From NCBI RefSeq assembly GCF_023558375.1, contig NZ_CP083761.1, forward strand, positions 3,985,001 to 4,049,000: a stretch of DNA of 64,000 nt. Reading direction: 5' to 3'. Shown here in pieces: positions 18,909-27,592 of this stretch (the first letter of the stretch is position 1; every line of letters begins with the position of its first letter). The notes beneath the pieces were generated by a model. It was not told the origin of the DNA. It was given only the letters and a program-made list of their open reading frames with translations, and ran no database searches. A program made the translations under genes and the position numbers. Source of the DNA: Chroococcidiopsis sp. CCMEE 29. GTDB taxonomy: Bacteria > Cyanobacteriota > Cyanobacteriia > Cyanobacteriales > Chroococcidiopsidaceae.

Positions 18909-19821
18909 GAGGATGTTTTAAAAGTCGGTTAGGTAGTAAAAAAGCTCACCCAGTGTAAGCTGCGAATAGTAAAGAACACAGCACCGAGTGAGTACAATGA
19001 GTAAAGCTTACCCTAGTAATCTGACTCTTGCCCAGTATGAATTGCTCAGTGACCTGATTCCAGAACCAAAACCTGGTGGTCGTCCCCGTGAAGCCAAGAT
19101 GTGGGCAGTTCTCAACGCTATATTTTATGTTCTAGTGGAGGGGGTGCGCTGGCGATCTTTACCGAGTGACTTCCCAGCATGGCAAACAGTGTACACATAC
19201 TTTCGCAACTGGCGTCTTGATGGAACTTGGCTCAGGATACATGAGCGTCTGCGGCAGTGGATGAGAGTGGCTCAGGAGCGACAACCAAGCCCATCCGAAG
19301 CAATCATTGACAGTCAAAGTGTCAAAAGCGCGGCAATGGTCAGCAAGGCAGTCGGCTTTGATGCAGGTAAATTAACTAAGGGACGCAAACGGTTTTTGAC
19401 AGTGGATACGTTGGGCTTAGTGCTGCGAGTGTTAGTGAGTGCGGCGAACGTTGGAGAGCGTGAGGGCGGCAAACAAGTACTCAAGCGAGTTAAAAAGATG
19501 GCTCCAGCAGTGTCTCGTCTGCATACAATTTGGGTTGATGCAGGCTTTGACGGTGAGCCATTCATGCAATGGGTGATGAACGTTTGTCGTTGGATTGTGC
19601 AGGTAGTGCTGCGACCAGAACAAACCAAAGGGTTCGTGTTGTTGAAAAAGCGGTGGGTAGTGGAGCGAACTTTTGGCTGGCTAATGGGCTGTCGCCGATT
19701 GGTCAGAGACTATGAGTTATTGCCCCAAACATCGGAGACATTTATCTACCTTGCCATGATCCGGATCATGGTGAGGCGACTGGCATAAAATTTAACCCTT
19801 CAAAACTTTTCAAACATCCTC
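18909..19821 (+). mobile_element. complete IS5-family insertion sequence (IS427-like group)
   Basis: The ~913-bp element has terminal inverted repeats GAGGATGTTTTAAAAG (left) and its near-complement CTTTTCAAACATCCTC (right), and one transposase gene. It is flanked by TA on each side (18907-18908 and 19822-19823), consistent with a 2-bp TA duplication. The ends and transposase are intact, so it may be active. It inserted at the 3' end of a peptidase E-like gene, replacing the original C-terminal codons and stop. Confidence 0.85.
18988..19788 (+). CDS. IS5-family transposase
   Basis: The 266-aa DDE transposase starts at GTG 18988 or, equally well, ATG 18997. An N-terminal helix-turn-helix-like domain holds GGRPREAKMWAVLNAIFYVL and GVRWRSLPSDFPAWQTVY. 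The catalytic core shows IIDSQSVKSA (first D), VDAGFDG (second D) and VVERTFGWLMGCRRLVRDYE (E with the C1 signature YREK-like context). The full length, with no stops or frameshifts, marks a recent insertion. Confidence 0.92.
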   Translation: MSTMSKAYPSNLTLAQYELLSDLIPEPKPGGRPREAKMWAVLNAIFYVLVEGVRWRSLPSDFPAWQTVYTYFRNWRLDGTWLRIHERLRQWMRVAQERQPSPSEAIIDSQSVKSAAMVSKAVGFDAGKLTKGRKRFLTVDTLGLVLRVLVSAANVGEREGGKQVLKRVKKMAPAVSRLHTIWVDAGFDGEPFMQWVMNVCRWIVQVVLRPEQTKGFVLLKKRWVVERTFGWLMGCRRLVRDYELLPQTSETFIYLAMIRIMVRRLA

Positions 19822-20514
19822 TAAGGGAGTTTCTTTGACTTTATCACTGATTTTTTCCAGTTTATAAGCTTTGGCATTCGGACGAGAACTAACAATTTTC
19901 TCTAGTCGATTGCCAAGGAAATGTAGCGCCACCCCATCATCTACGGCATACCCTTCACTAATTAGCCCCTGAGATAAGAGCCGATGGTAGGCAGGCTTTC
20001 TTTCTGTTTCTCCATCATAATGAGGGCAGTTGCTACCTTTGAGAAGCCCTAGGCATTGTAATACAGTCAATTTTCCAGGAATAGAGTCTGTTACGCCTGC
20101 TTCAAACCAACAAATAGAACCTGCACTTAAGCCGGAGAGGATAATTCCATTTTCCCACGCTTCTCTAACAATAAAGTCAAGTCCCCACTCTTTCCAGAGA
20201 GCAATCAAGTTCTTTGTGTTTCCGCCGCCGACATAGATAATGTTCTGTTCCAGCAAGAAAGACTTGAGATCAGCCGTTGGTGGTTTGAAGAGTGAGAGAT
20301 GAGATGGCGTACAGGGTAGTTGGGCAAATGAGGCGTAAAATCGGTCGATGTAATCTTCAGCATCACCACTGGCTGTGGGAACGAAACAGACTTTTGGTTT
20401 TTCCTGGTTCGCTTGTCTAAGAATATATTCATCGAGCAAGAGGTTGTCAGGTTCCATCGAGAAGCCGCCACCGCCCATAGCAATGATTTGTTTGGGAAGC
20501 GAATTTTTTGTCAT
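19810..20514 (-). CDS. peptidase E-like (S51) protein, C-terminus altered by IS insertion
   Basis: The ~234-aa protein has the S51 fold signature. GGGGFSMEPDN occurs at the start, FVPTASGD at ~45, YVGGGNTKNL at ~95 and the nucleophile elbow LSGLSAGSICWFE with Ser130, then NCPHYDGE, whose histidine completes the site. Peptidase E cleaves N-terminal Asp-X dipeptides; cyanophycinase is a relative that acts on cyanophycin. The last residues EDV and the stop codon come from the IS right inverted repeat. Without the IS the frame would end LRQRWS. The catalytic part is intact, so activity may persist. Confidence 0.82.
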   Translation of the reverse strand: MTKNSLPKQIIAMGGGGFSMEPDNLLLDEYILRQANQEKPKVCFVPTASGDAEDYIDRFYASFAQLPCTPSHLSLFKPPTADLKSFLLEQNIIYVGGGNTKNLIALWKEWGLDFIVREAWENGIILSGLSAGSICWFEAGVTDSIPGKLTVLQCLGLLKGSNCPHYDGETERKPAYHRLLSQGLISEGYAVDDGVALHFLGNRLEKIVSSRPNAKAYKLEKISDKVKETPLEDV

Positions 20515-20582
20515 TATCTGCTTTCAACATAATGTTTTTGCAACTCCTCACGCGCGCACGGCGCAGGGTTTCTTCTAAAAGC

Positions 20583-21227
20583 TCAAAGATATTCAGCAAC
20601 CCAAGCCCGGAACGCCTTAACAGCTGCATTTCTTCCCTCTACTTTACTCTGTGCAACATACTGGGGAATCACTTCAACAATTGGCAGGTTAGGGAAAATT
20701 TGACTTTGATTGGTTTCAACATATTGACGATTTTGCAGCATATTAATTTGTAGCGATCGCCCATCGTAGATCCAAAGTTCCGGAACGCCTAATGCTTCAT
20801 AACTATTCTTTTTGATTTCTGAGGAGCTGGTAATATCAATCTCAACAGCTAGATCGGGTGGTGGGTCAAAGTTTAAGTCTATTCTGTCCTTGCCTCTAAT
20901 AGCAGCTTCATTCTGGATGTAAAAACAAGCGTCTGGTTCTACACCGCTTGCCATAACTCTGCGTTTAAAAGTGGTGGAACCTAGGGGAGCAAACTCAATT
21001 TCTAGTTCTTCCAGCAAAGCCTTCACTAAATCTCCAATAATTTCCTTGCCACTTTCATGTCCTGCCAACGGCACCATAATTTCTAGCATTCCTTTGTAGT
21101 AGGCAATTCTAGAACCACACTCATCACCCCTTTCACTAAGGAGCTGCTCAAAATCATCCCAGCTAATGTCTCGTAGTAGAACCCTCTGCCCTGGCTGAAT
21201 GTCTATCTGATTTAGTTGGAGTTGCAT
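20583..21227 (-). CDS. Uma2 family (DUF820) putative endonuclease, second copy
   Basis: The 214-aa paralogue of the Uma2 gene at 7598 shares ISWDDFEQLL, YKGMLEIMVPLAGHE, GVEPDACFYIQNE and the putative metal site PDLAVEIDITSSSE. The order of motifs is identical. It lies between peptidase E and an alpha/beta hydrolase on the same strand, but the gaps make cotranscription uncertain. The biological role of Uma2 proteins is unknown. Confidence 0.85.
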   Translation of the reverse strand: MQLQLNQIDIQPGQRVLLRDISWDDFEQLLSERGDECGSRIAYYKGMLEIMVPLAGHESGKEIIGDLVKALLEELEIEFAPLGSTTFKRRVMASGVEPDACFYIQNEAAIRGKDRIDLNFDPPPDLAVEIDITSSSEIKKNSYEALGVPELWIYDGRSLQINMLQNRQYVETNQSQIFPNLPIVEVIPQYVAQSKVEGRNAAVKAFRAWVAEYL

Positions 21228-21287
21228 TTTACCGTGCTTCCTCTGACATACTCATATTTATTTATTGCTGGATCGCAGGCGATCGCT

Positions 21288-22169
21288 CTAACTTCCTGCC
21301 ACTTTTCGGCTTTCCACCTGTTGGACGAAATTTTGCACCACTTGGAAGTACTTGTAACCTGCCATCTCTGCTGTATTGTTATGTCCAGCGCCTGGAATCA
21401 GCACCAGTTGTTTCGGTTCAGGCGCAGCTTCATACAGTTCTTGACTCATAACAGCTGGCACCTGCCAATCAGCGGTGCCGTGAATAAATAAAACTGGCAT
21501 TTGTAGCGATCTCACTTTACTAATCGAGTCAAACCGTTGATGCAAAAGTAAATCTACCGGGAAAATTCGATACAAGCCCTGACGATCTACTATCTCCCGG
21601 ATTGAGGTAAAAGAACTTTCCACAATTAATCCCGCTGCTTCTGGATGTTGTAAAGCTAAGTCAATCGCGATCGCTCCACCCAAAGAATGTCCATAGATAA
21701 AAATCTGGCTAGGATTAATCTGTAGCTGGTTCACCAAATAATCCCAGGCAGCTACCGCATCCTGATACACCGCTGTTTCAGTTGGAAAGTTGCCCTCACT
21801 TAGACCATAACCCCGATAGTCTATCAGTAGCACCGAAAAGCCCATTTGGTGAAATCGATGAGCATGAGCAGCATTCGCGCCAATATTAACGCCGTTGCCG
21901 TGCAAATACAGCAGCACCTTTGCATTGGCTTTCGCTGCTGGAATCCACCAGCCATGCATTCGTTCTACCTTGCCTGAGTCAGTTTTTACAGGCAACCACA
22001 CCTCTTGATAGCGAAGATTAAAAAACTCTGGTGTGATTTCAATGGCAGACGATGGAAAGAAGATAAACCGAGTCTGCTGGAGAAAAAGATATAGACAGGC
22101 AGCTAGATAGGCGATCGCTACCACCACCCCAATACCCAGCAGCCACCGCAACAGCAATTTCTTTAACAT
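21288..22169 (-). CDS. membrane-anchored alpha/beta hydrolase
   Basis: The 293-aa protein has one N-terminal membrane helix (residues ~8-30) followed by an alpha/beta hydrolase domain. The oxyanion loop is LYLHGNGVNIG, the nucleophile elbow is IYGHSLGGAIAIDLAL (Ser in GHSLG), the acid lies in LFIHGTADWQVP and the histidine in IPGAGHNNT. It matches the BEM46/YfhR-like group, whose substrates are unknown. Its 5' end is separated from gatA by a 77-bp tandem repeat array. Confidence 0.87.
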   Translation of the reverse strand: MLKKLLLRWLLGIGVVVAIAYLAACLYLFLQQTRFIFFPSSAIEITPEFFNLRYQEVWLPVKTDSGKVERMHGWWIPAAKANAKVLLYLHGNGVNIGANAAHAHRFHQMGFSVLLIDYRGYGLSEGNFPTETAVYQDAVAAWDYLVNQLQINPSQIFIYGHSLGGAIAIDLALQHPEAAGLIVESSFTSIREIVDRQGLYRIFPVDLLLHQRFDSISKVRSLQMPVLFIHGTADWQVPAVMSQELYEAAPEPKQLVLIPGAGHNNTAEMAGYKYFQVVQNFVQQVESRKVAGS

Positions 22170-22186
22170 GGATTATTCTTGGCTTT

Positions 22187-22482
22187 TGTACGGGCGAGTT
22201 CAACCCAATTATCTGTTCTCCTACAGGTATGGTTGTTAAACCCGCCTCTATAACCCTTCCTCCTGTACGGGCGAGTTCAACCCAATTATCTGTTCTCCTA
22301 CAGGTATGGTTGTTAAACCCGCTCCTATAACCCTTCCTCCTGTACGGGCGGGTTCAACCCGATTATCTGTTCTCCTACAGGTATGGTTGTTAAACCCGCC
22401 TCTATAACCCTTCCTCCTGTACGGGCGGGTTCAACCCAATTATCTGTTCTCCTACAGGTATGGTTGTTAAACCCGCCCCTAC
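22187..22482. repeat. tandem array of four 77-bp units
   Basis: Units begin at 22187, 22264, 22341 and 22418 (exact 77-bp period) and differ at only a few positions (e.g. GCGAGTT vs GCGGGTT). Each unit contains GGGCGGGTTCAACC and, inverted, GGTTGTTAAACCCGCC, so each can fold into a hairpin and the array could form a ladder of stems. It lies between the gatA stop and the hydrolase start (both minus strand). The near identity points to recent expansion. There are no spacers of a CRISPR kind and no coding function is likely. Confidence 0.95.
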
Positions 22483-22488
22483 TACTCC

Positions 22489-23940
22489 TTAATTCAACTG
22501 AGGCGATCGCTGATGCCAATCAGTGGACTGCTCATAGGCATAAGCAACTTGAAACAGCTGATCTTCTCGCAACGCATTACCAATTAACTGCAACCCAATT
22601 GGCAAGCCTTGTCGATCAAAGCCACAGGGTAAACTCAAACCTGGTAAACCAGCAAGATTAACTGTAATCGTCATCAAGTCTGTTAAATACATGCTGAGTG
22701 GATCGTCTGTTTTTTCCCCAGCCTTAAACGCTGTAGAGGGGACAGTCGGACAAACTAACACATCGACTTGCTCAAAGGCTGTTTCAAAGTCTTGCTTAAT
22801 CAAAGTCCGGACTTTTTGGGCTTTGAGATAGTAAGCATCGTAGTATCCAGCAGATAGCGTATAAGTTCCTACCATAATCCGGCGTTTGACTTCTGCACCA
22901 AAACCACTAGCACGAGTACGAGCATACATATCTAGTAGATTCTCAGGATCTGGAGCGCGGAAGCCATACTTGACGCCGTCATAGCGAGCCAAGTTGGCAG
23001 AAGCCTCTGAGGGAGCGATGATGTAATAAGCAGGCAAGCCGTAGCGGAATCGTGGGCAGGATATTTCTTGAATTTCGGCCCCTAAACTCTTTAGCTGCTC
23101 AATCGCCTTGGTAACAGCCTGTTCAACCTCAGAATCTAATCCTTCACCAAAAGTTTCTTTAATCACGCCGATCCTCATTGATTTGAGATCGGGTTTTAAC
23201 GATTGGGTGTAGTCGGGAATTTCGACATTGAGACTGGTTGAATCTTGGGGATCGTAACCTGCGATCGCACCCAGCAATATTGCTGCATCTTCTACTGTGC
23301 GTCCAAAGGGACCAATTTGATCCAAAGAAGAAGCAAAAGCCACTAACCCAAACCGCGAAACTAACCCATAAGTTGGTTTCATTCCTACCACGCCACAGAA
23401 AGAGGCAGGTAGACGGATAGAGCCACCCGTGTCAGAACCAATAGCAACTGTACACTCTTCTGCCGCCACCGCTGCCGCCGAACCACCCGAAGAACCGCCC
23501 GGTACCCGGGACACATCCCAAGGATTAGCCGTGACTTGATAAGCTGAGTTCTCTGTGGAACTTCCCATTGCAAACTCATCTAGATTCGTTTTGCCTACCA
23601 TCACCGCGCCAGCACCAGCCAGTTTTTGTGTCACGGTTGATTCATAAGGCGGCACAAAATTTTCCAAAATTCTTGAGGCGCAAGTTGTGGGAATCCCCTT
23701 GGTACACATATTGTCCTTGATGCCGATGGGAATTCCAGCTAGCAGCCCAATTTCTTCCCCAGCGGCAATTTTGGCATCCACTGTCTGTGCTTGTGACAAG
23801 GCCCGATCTGCCGTCACACACAAGAAGCTATGCAGTTTCGGTTCTATCGCTTCAATGCGCTTTAAGGCTGCTTGGGTAATTTCAACCGCAGAGCGTTCTT
23901 TGCTAACCAGCTGGTGGTGCAACTCACGGATAGATGCCAT
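22489..23940 (-). CDS. gatA: Asp-tRNA(Asn)/Glu-tRNA(Gln) amidotransferase subunit A
   Basis: The 483-aa amidase-signature enzyme releases ammonia from glutamine in the GatCAB complex, which turns Glu-tRNA(Gln) into Gln-tRNA(Gln). The catalytic Lys is in [11 protein letters not shown], the cis-Ser in [14 protein letters not shown] and the nucleophile Ser in [17 protein letters not shown]-terminal [17 protein letters not shown] is GatA-specific. gatB and gatC are not adjacent, which is usual for cyanobacteria. The 3' end abuts the 77-bp array. Confidence 0.96.
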   Translation of the reverse strand: MASIRELHHQLVSKERSAVEITQAALKRIEAIEPKLHSFLCVTADRALSQAQTVDAKIAAGEEIGLLAGIPIGIKDNMCTKGIPTTCASRILENFVPPYESTVTQKLAGAGAVMVGKTNLDEFAMGSSTENSAYQVTANPWDVSRVPGGSSGGSAAAVAAEECTVAIGSDTGGSIRLPASFCGVVGMKPTYGLVSRFGLVAFASSLDQIGPFGRTVEDAAILLGAIAGYDPQDSTSLNVEIPDYTQSLKPDLKSMRIGVIKETFGEGLDSEVEQAVTKAIEQLKSLGAEIQEISCPRFRYGLPAYYIIAPSEASANLARYDGVKYGFRAPDPENLLDMYARTRASGFGAEVKRRIMVGTYTLSAGYYDAYYLKAQKVRTLIKQDFETAFEQVDVLVCPTVPSTAFKAGEKTDDPLSMYLTDLMTITVNLAGLPGLSLPCGFDRQGLPIGLQLIGNALREDQLFQVAYAYEQSTDWHQRSPQLN

Positions 23941-24306
23941 CTCTCGCTCCTTCGACTACAATCCAGCAAATTTTAGCAGGAACCATCTTTTAGAGCATTT
24001 ACAGCTTAATATTGTGAAATCAGTAGGAGAAGGGGTGTTGAGCTTAGAATTGATTATGGCTTGAGCTACCGCGTGTATTTTGGACAGGTAGGATTAACAG
24101 TAGTGCTTCTGTGTGGTCCGGATTGCTCATGCTTATAGTGTAATCCAGACTTATGGTCCCTCTCGGGAGCGGGCGATTGGCTTTTTTATCACCTAGTTTG
24201 TCTGTTTAGTTGGTGCCAGCGCCTGTATCTATTATGGTTTCGAGGGTTTAGTCTAACACTTCGCTTGTTTTTACAACCAAGCGCATCAGCTATTCTATCC
24301 CCAAGC
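23941..24306. other. intergenic, gatA upstream region
   Basis: No gene is visible on either strand. It should hold the gatA promoter (minus strand, near 23950-24000) but I could not fix convincing -35/-10 boxes. A GC-rich patch at 24163-24182 (CCCTCTCGGGAGCGGG) is followed by a short T-run (24183-24198), weakly terminator-like on the plus strand. Confidence 0.3.
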
Positions 24307-24771
24307 TCAGGGCAAGTATTTTTGCACTACACTCCAGCCAGTCAACGATACCCAGAGGAATCCAGCAAATAGAACAATGTTTGTCCCAATGTGGAGCGAT
24401 CGCGCCCAAGCTTGTTTGGCGCTGATTTGGGTAGCACTTCCTGCTGAAAGCAAAACTAACCCCACTACGATCAACCCCGCTAGCAAGTGTGAGGAATGAC
24501 CGAGTGAGCCAAAGTGCCCCAATGTCCCAACGATGCCAATGGCTAAGAGTAGTAGCACTAAACTTACCATACACGCACCAATGACATAATGGAGCGATCG
24601 CAGCCAGCTGGGTCGTGAGCTACGGGTTTTTCTCGCCCGGAACATCCAAATCCCAGTCACGGTTAACAGCAAGTAAGCTAGCAAAGACAAGCCCATTGAC
24701 CATGCGGCTATTTTCCACAACCAAAGAAAAGAAGGTAAATTCAATTTTATTAGACCCACACTGAAACACAA
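24307..24771 (-). CDS. DUF4079 family membrane protein
   Basis: The 154-aa protein has four hydrophobic segments: LWKIAAWSMGLSLLAYLLL, LHYVIGACMVSLVLLLLAIG, LLAGLIVVGLVLLSAG and LHIGTNIVLFAGFLWVS. Conserved histidines (LRSLHYVIG, LGHFGSLGHSSHLLAG, ARSLHIGTN) recall the cytochrome b561-like/DUF4079 family. Such histidines could ligand haem in the membrane, but that is inference. This family is common in cyanobacteria and plants. No operon partner is obvious. Confidence 0.75.
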   Translation of the reverse strand: MCFSVGLIKLNLPSFLWLWKIAAWSMGLSLLAYLLLTVTGIWMFRARKTRSSRPSWLRSLHYVIGACMVSLVLLLLAIGIVGTLGHFGSLGHSSHLLAGLIVVGLVLLSAGSATQISAKQAWARSLHIGTNIVLFAGFLWVSLTGWSVVQKYLP

Positions 24772-24908
24772 CGCTATACCCTTTAATAGCTAACTTACCG
24801 CTTCAGGTGAGCCCGTGTTTGTCTTTCTTGGGAGAGAATTTCTACTATTTGCTTGCGAAAATAGGGACGCTGAAGTCAGAGACCCTCCGAATCAATCCAA
24901 TTTGTTTT

Positions 24909-25277
24909 TTAATCAACAGACGTTAAAACGGCGGATGGAAAATTTTCTTGCTTTTGAGTAGTCTTGTTATCGTTGGCTTCTGGCACCGCTTCTTGGCGCC
25001 TTTCTACCCAAGACTTGCTTTCTTCTTTAATACACAAGCGATCGCAAGGAATCCTGTCAGATAGAATCGCACTTGCCATCATACCCGTGTGAATTTCTAG
25101 CAAGGATTGCGGTGGGGCTTCAAACACGAGACGTTGACCCGGAAACACTACCCGCTCAAAATACCACTTAGGAATATTCGAGATCCGAACTATCTGGATC
25201 TTGCTAGTGGCATTGACATAGCAGCAGACAAGGTAAGTGGATTGATCAGGGGGTAAGGAATCTAAGATTTGAGCCAT
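24909..25277 (-). CDS. DUF1830 family protein
   Basis: I prefer the ATG at 25277 (MAQILDSLPPDQS, 122 aa). The open frame extends to 25367, but those residues are not family-like. The conserved block YVNATSKIQIVRISNIPKWYFERVVFPGQRLVFEA and the segment HTGMMASAILSDRIPCDRL mark the cyanobacterial DUF1830 family, of unknown function. The C-terminal ~30 residues are acidic, Gln/Lys-rich and probably disordered. Monocistronic by position. Confidence 0.8.
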   Translation of the reverse strand: MAQILDSLPPDQSTYLVCCYVNATSKIQIVRISNIPKWYFERVVFPGQRLVFEAPPQSLLEIHTGMMASAILSDRIPCDRLCIKEESKSWVERRQEAVPEANDNKTTQKQENFPSAVLTSVD

Positions 25278-25367
25278 AACTGCTGAGGACCTTGAAGCCA
25301 CAACTTTACGAGTACCTTTATAAGCTAACATCGAGCGATCCCCAGCTGCTGTAACTCCGACTACCAA

Positions 25368-25963
25368 CTGATGTTTACCTGATGATTTTCCTCTAAAGAT
25401 GTAAGGAAATTGTTAATTTTTTGTTAATTTTCTACATTTTGCGTGTAAATGACAATTGACTAAGTGCAATTTTAATCCTAGGAATCAAGCCCTAACTTCT
25501 AATAGAAAATTAAGTAGGGAGTAGGGAATTCAGAAGGTTCACCTATTACATTTTTGGTAAGTAATTTTTACATTTTTGGTAAGTAATTCTTTACCCTAGT
25601 AAACCGATATATTTTCTCTCCTATCCAGGTGAAACCTATATTTTCTCCTGTGTCTAACTGCCTATGCCCAGTTTCATTTAATGCACCAGCCAAAAATCCG
25701 GGGCAAGAAATAACTACGCATCTGAGTAAAGTTCAGTGTTATCGTAAAGTTATATGAAAAACACTGTAAAAAAGCCTATAAATCCCATGCATCTGCCTAA
25801 GGGATCAATTGTAGCTCTATCTAAAGTTGTGATTAGGCAGCCTTACTAAAACTCTCTGCTTAAGCATGAAGCAGCATGGTGACTGAGAACACCAAAGACA
25901 GCTACAAGTCCGTCCTTTCCCCCTCGTCTGAACCTTGGCAAAATCTCAGCTGAAATAACCAAG
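25368..25963. other. 596-bp intergenic region upstream of the radical SAM gene
   Basis: AT-rich and without a convincing gene. It contains the 22-bp tandem duplication at 25546-25589 and a looser pair of TATATTTTCTC-type repeats (25607-25650). The last ~250 bp before the ATG at 25964 would form a long 5' leader for the radical SAM mRNA. I see no known riboswitch class in it. Confidence 0.4.
25546..25589. repeat. 22-bp tandem duplication
   Basis: TTACATTTTTGGTAAGTAAT(T) is present twice, head to tail with an exact 22-bp period, in the radical SAM upstream region. A two-copy operator or a simple duplication are both possible. Confidence 0.85.
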
Positions 25964-27535
25964 ATGGAAAACCGTATTCTCTACGTTCGACTTCCCTGCA
26001 ATCCCATCTTTCCGATTGGGGTTGTCTATCTAGCCGATCATGTCCACAAGCTGTTTCCCGCTGTAGAGCAGCGCATCTTCGACTTAGGGACAGTACCTCC
26101 ACTGGATTTTGCCTCTGCTTTGGATGCTTGTGTTGATGAGTTTCAGCCTACACTGCTGGTATTTTCTTGGCGAGACATTCAAATTTATGCTCCCGTAGGA
26201 GGGAGAGGCGGGAACCCACTCCAAAATGCCTTCGAGTTTTACTATGCCCGTAACATCTTGGTCAAATTGCAGGGAGCAATAGGGGGACTGCGCTTAGCCG
26301 CTTCTTACTACACAGAACTTTGGCGTAACCAAGGGTTAATTAAACGGGGACTAAAACGCGCTCAAAAATACTATCCAGAAGCCCGTGCGGTAGTAGGGGG
26401 CGGAGCAGTTAGCGTATTCTATGAACAGTTGGGTAATAAATTGCCAAAAGGCACAATTGTGTCCGTGGGTGAAGGAGAGACGCTGCTGGAAAAACTCCTA
26501 CAGGGTCAAGAACTTCGGGATGAGCGCTGTTACATAGTAGGAGAAACCAAACCACGCGATCGCTTGATCCACGAACAACCTACCCCAATTGAAAAAACTG
26601 CCTGCAACTACAACTACATCGAAAGCATCTGGTCTGAGTTTCAATACTACCTACAAGAGCAAGACTTCTACGTCGGAGTTCAAACCAAACGCGGTTGCCC
26701 ACATAACTGCTGCTACTGCATTTATACCGTTGTTGAAGGCAAACAGGTACGCATTAACCCAGCCGATGAAGTTGTAGCAGAAATACGGCAACTTTATAAC
26801 CGGGGCATTCGCAACTTCTGGTTTACTGATGCTCAATTCATTCCCGCCCGGAGATTTATTAACGATGCCGTCGAGTTGTTGCAGAAAATTCTCGACGCTG
26901 GCATGAAAGACATCCATTGGGCAGCTTACATCCGGGCAGATAACTTGACACCAGAGTTATGCGACCTGATGGTCAAAACTGGGATGAACTACTTTGAAAT
27001 CGGGATTACCAGTGGCTCTCAAGAACTCGTTCGCAAAATGCGCATGGGCTATAACTTGCGAACCGTCTTAGAAAACTGCCGCGACCTCAAAGCAGCTGGC
27101 TTCAACGACCTCGTTTCTGTCAACTACTCCTTTAACGTCATCGACGAGCGCCCTGAAACCATCCGCCAAACAATTGCCTATCACCGGGAGCTAGAGAGCA
27201 TTTTCGGAGCCGATAAAGTTGAGCCAGCGATCTTCTTCATCGGTTTACAACCCCATACCCACCTAGAAGAATATGCCTTCAAAAACGGTATGCTCAAACC
27301 AGGATACGATCCAATGAGCCTCATGCCGTGGACAGCAAAAAAATTACTGTGGAATCCCGAACCACTCGGTTCATTCTTGGGCGAAGTCTGCCTCCAAGCA
27401 TGGCGACAGAACCCCAACGACTTCGGACGGGAAGTCATGGACATTTTAGAAACTCGCCTTGGTCGTGCTGATCTAGAAGAAGCCCTCAGCGCCCCCATTC
27501 AAACCACCGAAAAACAACTAGTAACAGCCTCTTAA
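25964..27535 (+). CDS. B12-binding-type radical SAM protein (PSII high-light acclimation type)
   Basis: The 523-aa protein has an N-terminal Rossmann-like B12-binding-type region (residues 1-200, with VVGGGAVSVFYEQLG and VSVGEGETLLEKLL). A radical SAM core follows with the cluster motif RGCPHNCCYC (CxxxCxxC) near residue 245. The FEIGITSGSQELVRKM strand and NDLVSVNYSFNVIDERPETI belong to the BchE/P-methylase-like layout. A cyanobacterial family with this organisation is annotated as photosystem II high light acclimation radical SAM protein; I believe this is it, but rely on recall. The next gene (DICT) starts 57 bp on, so cotranscription is likely. Confidence 0.8.
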   Translation: MENRILYVRLPCNPIFPIGVVYLADHVHKLFPAVEQRIFDLGTVPPLDFASALDACVDEFQPTLLVFSWRDIQIYAPVGGRGGNPLQNAFEFYYARNILVKLQGAIGGLRLAASYYTELWRNQGLIKRGLKRAQKYYPEARAVVGGGAVSVFYEQLGNKLPKGTIVSVGEGETLLEKLLQGQELRDERCYIVGETKPRDRLIHEQPTPIEKTACNYNYIESIWSEFQYYLQEQDFYVGVQTKRGCPHNCCYCIYTVVEGKQVRINPADEVVAEIRQLYNRGIRNFWFTDAQFIPARRFINDAVELLQKILDAGMKDIHWAAYIRADNLTPELCDLMVKTGMNYFEIGITSGSQELVRKMRMGYNLRTVLENCRDLKAAGFNDLVSVNYSFNVIDERPETIRQTIAYHRELESIFGADKVEPAIFFIGLQPHTHLEEYAFKNGMLKPGYDPMSLMPWTAKKLLWNPEPLGSFLGEVCLQAWRQNPNDFGREVMDILETRLGRADLEEALSAPIQTTEKQLVTAS

Positions 27536-27592
27536 CCCCCTTTCCCGCCACTCTTTCCTTTTCTTTGCGGTTCGTTTAATCAAAACCCAACC

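Noticed and set aside
20030-20753. Plus-strand ORFs of 60-80 aa across the peptidase E and Uma2 genes
   Set aside because: Antisense shadows of conserved minus-strand genes; no family-like residues.
22187-22482. CRISPR array
   Set aside because: The repeats are contiguous 77-bp units without unique spacers and there are no cas genes.
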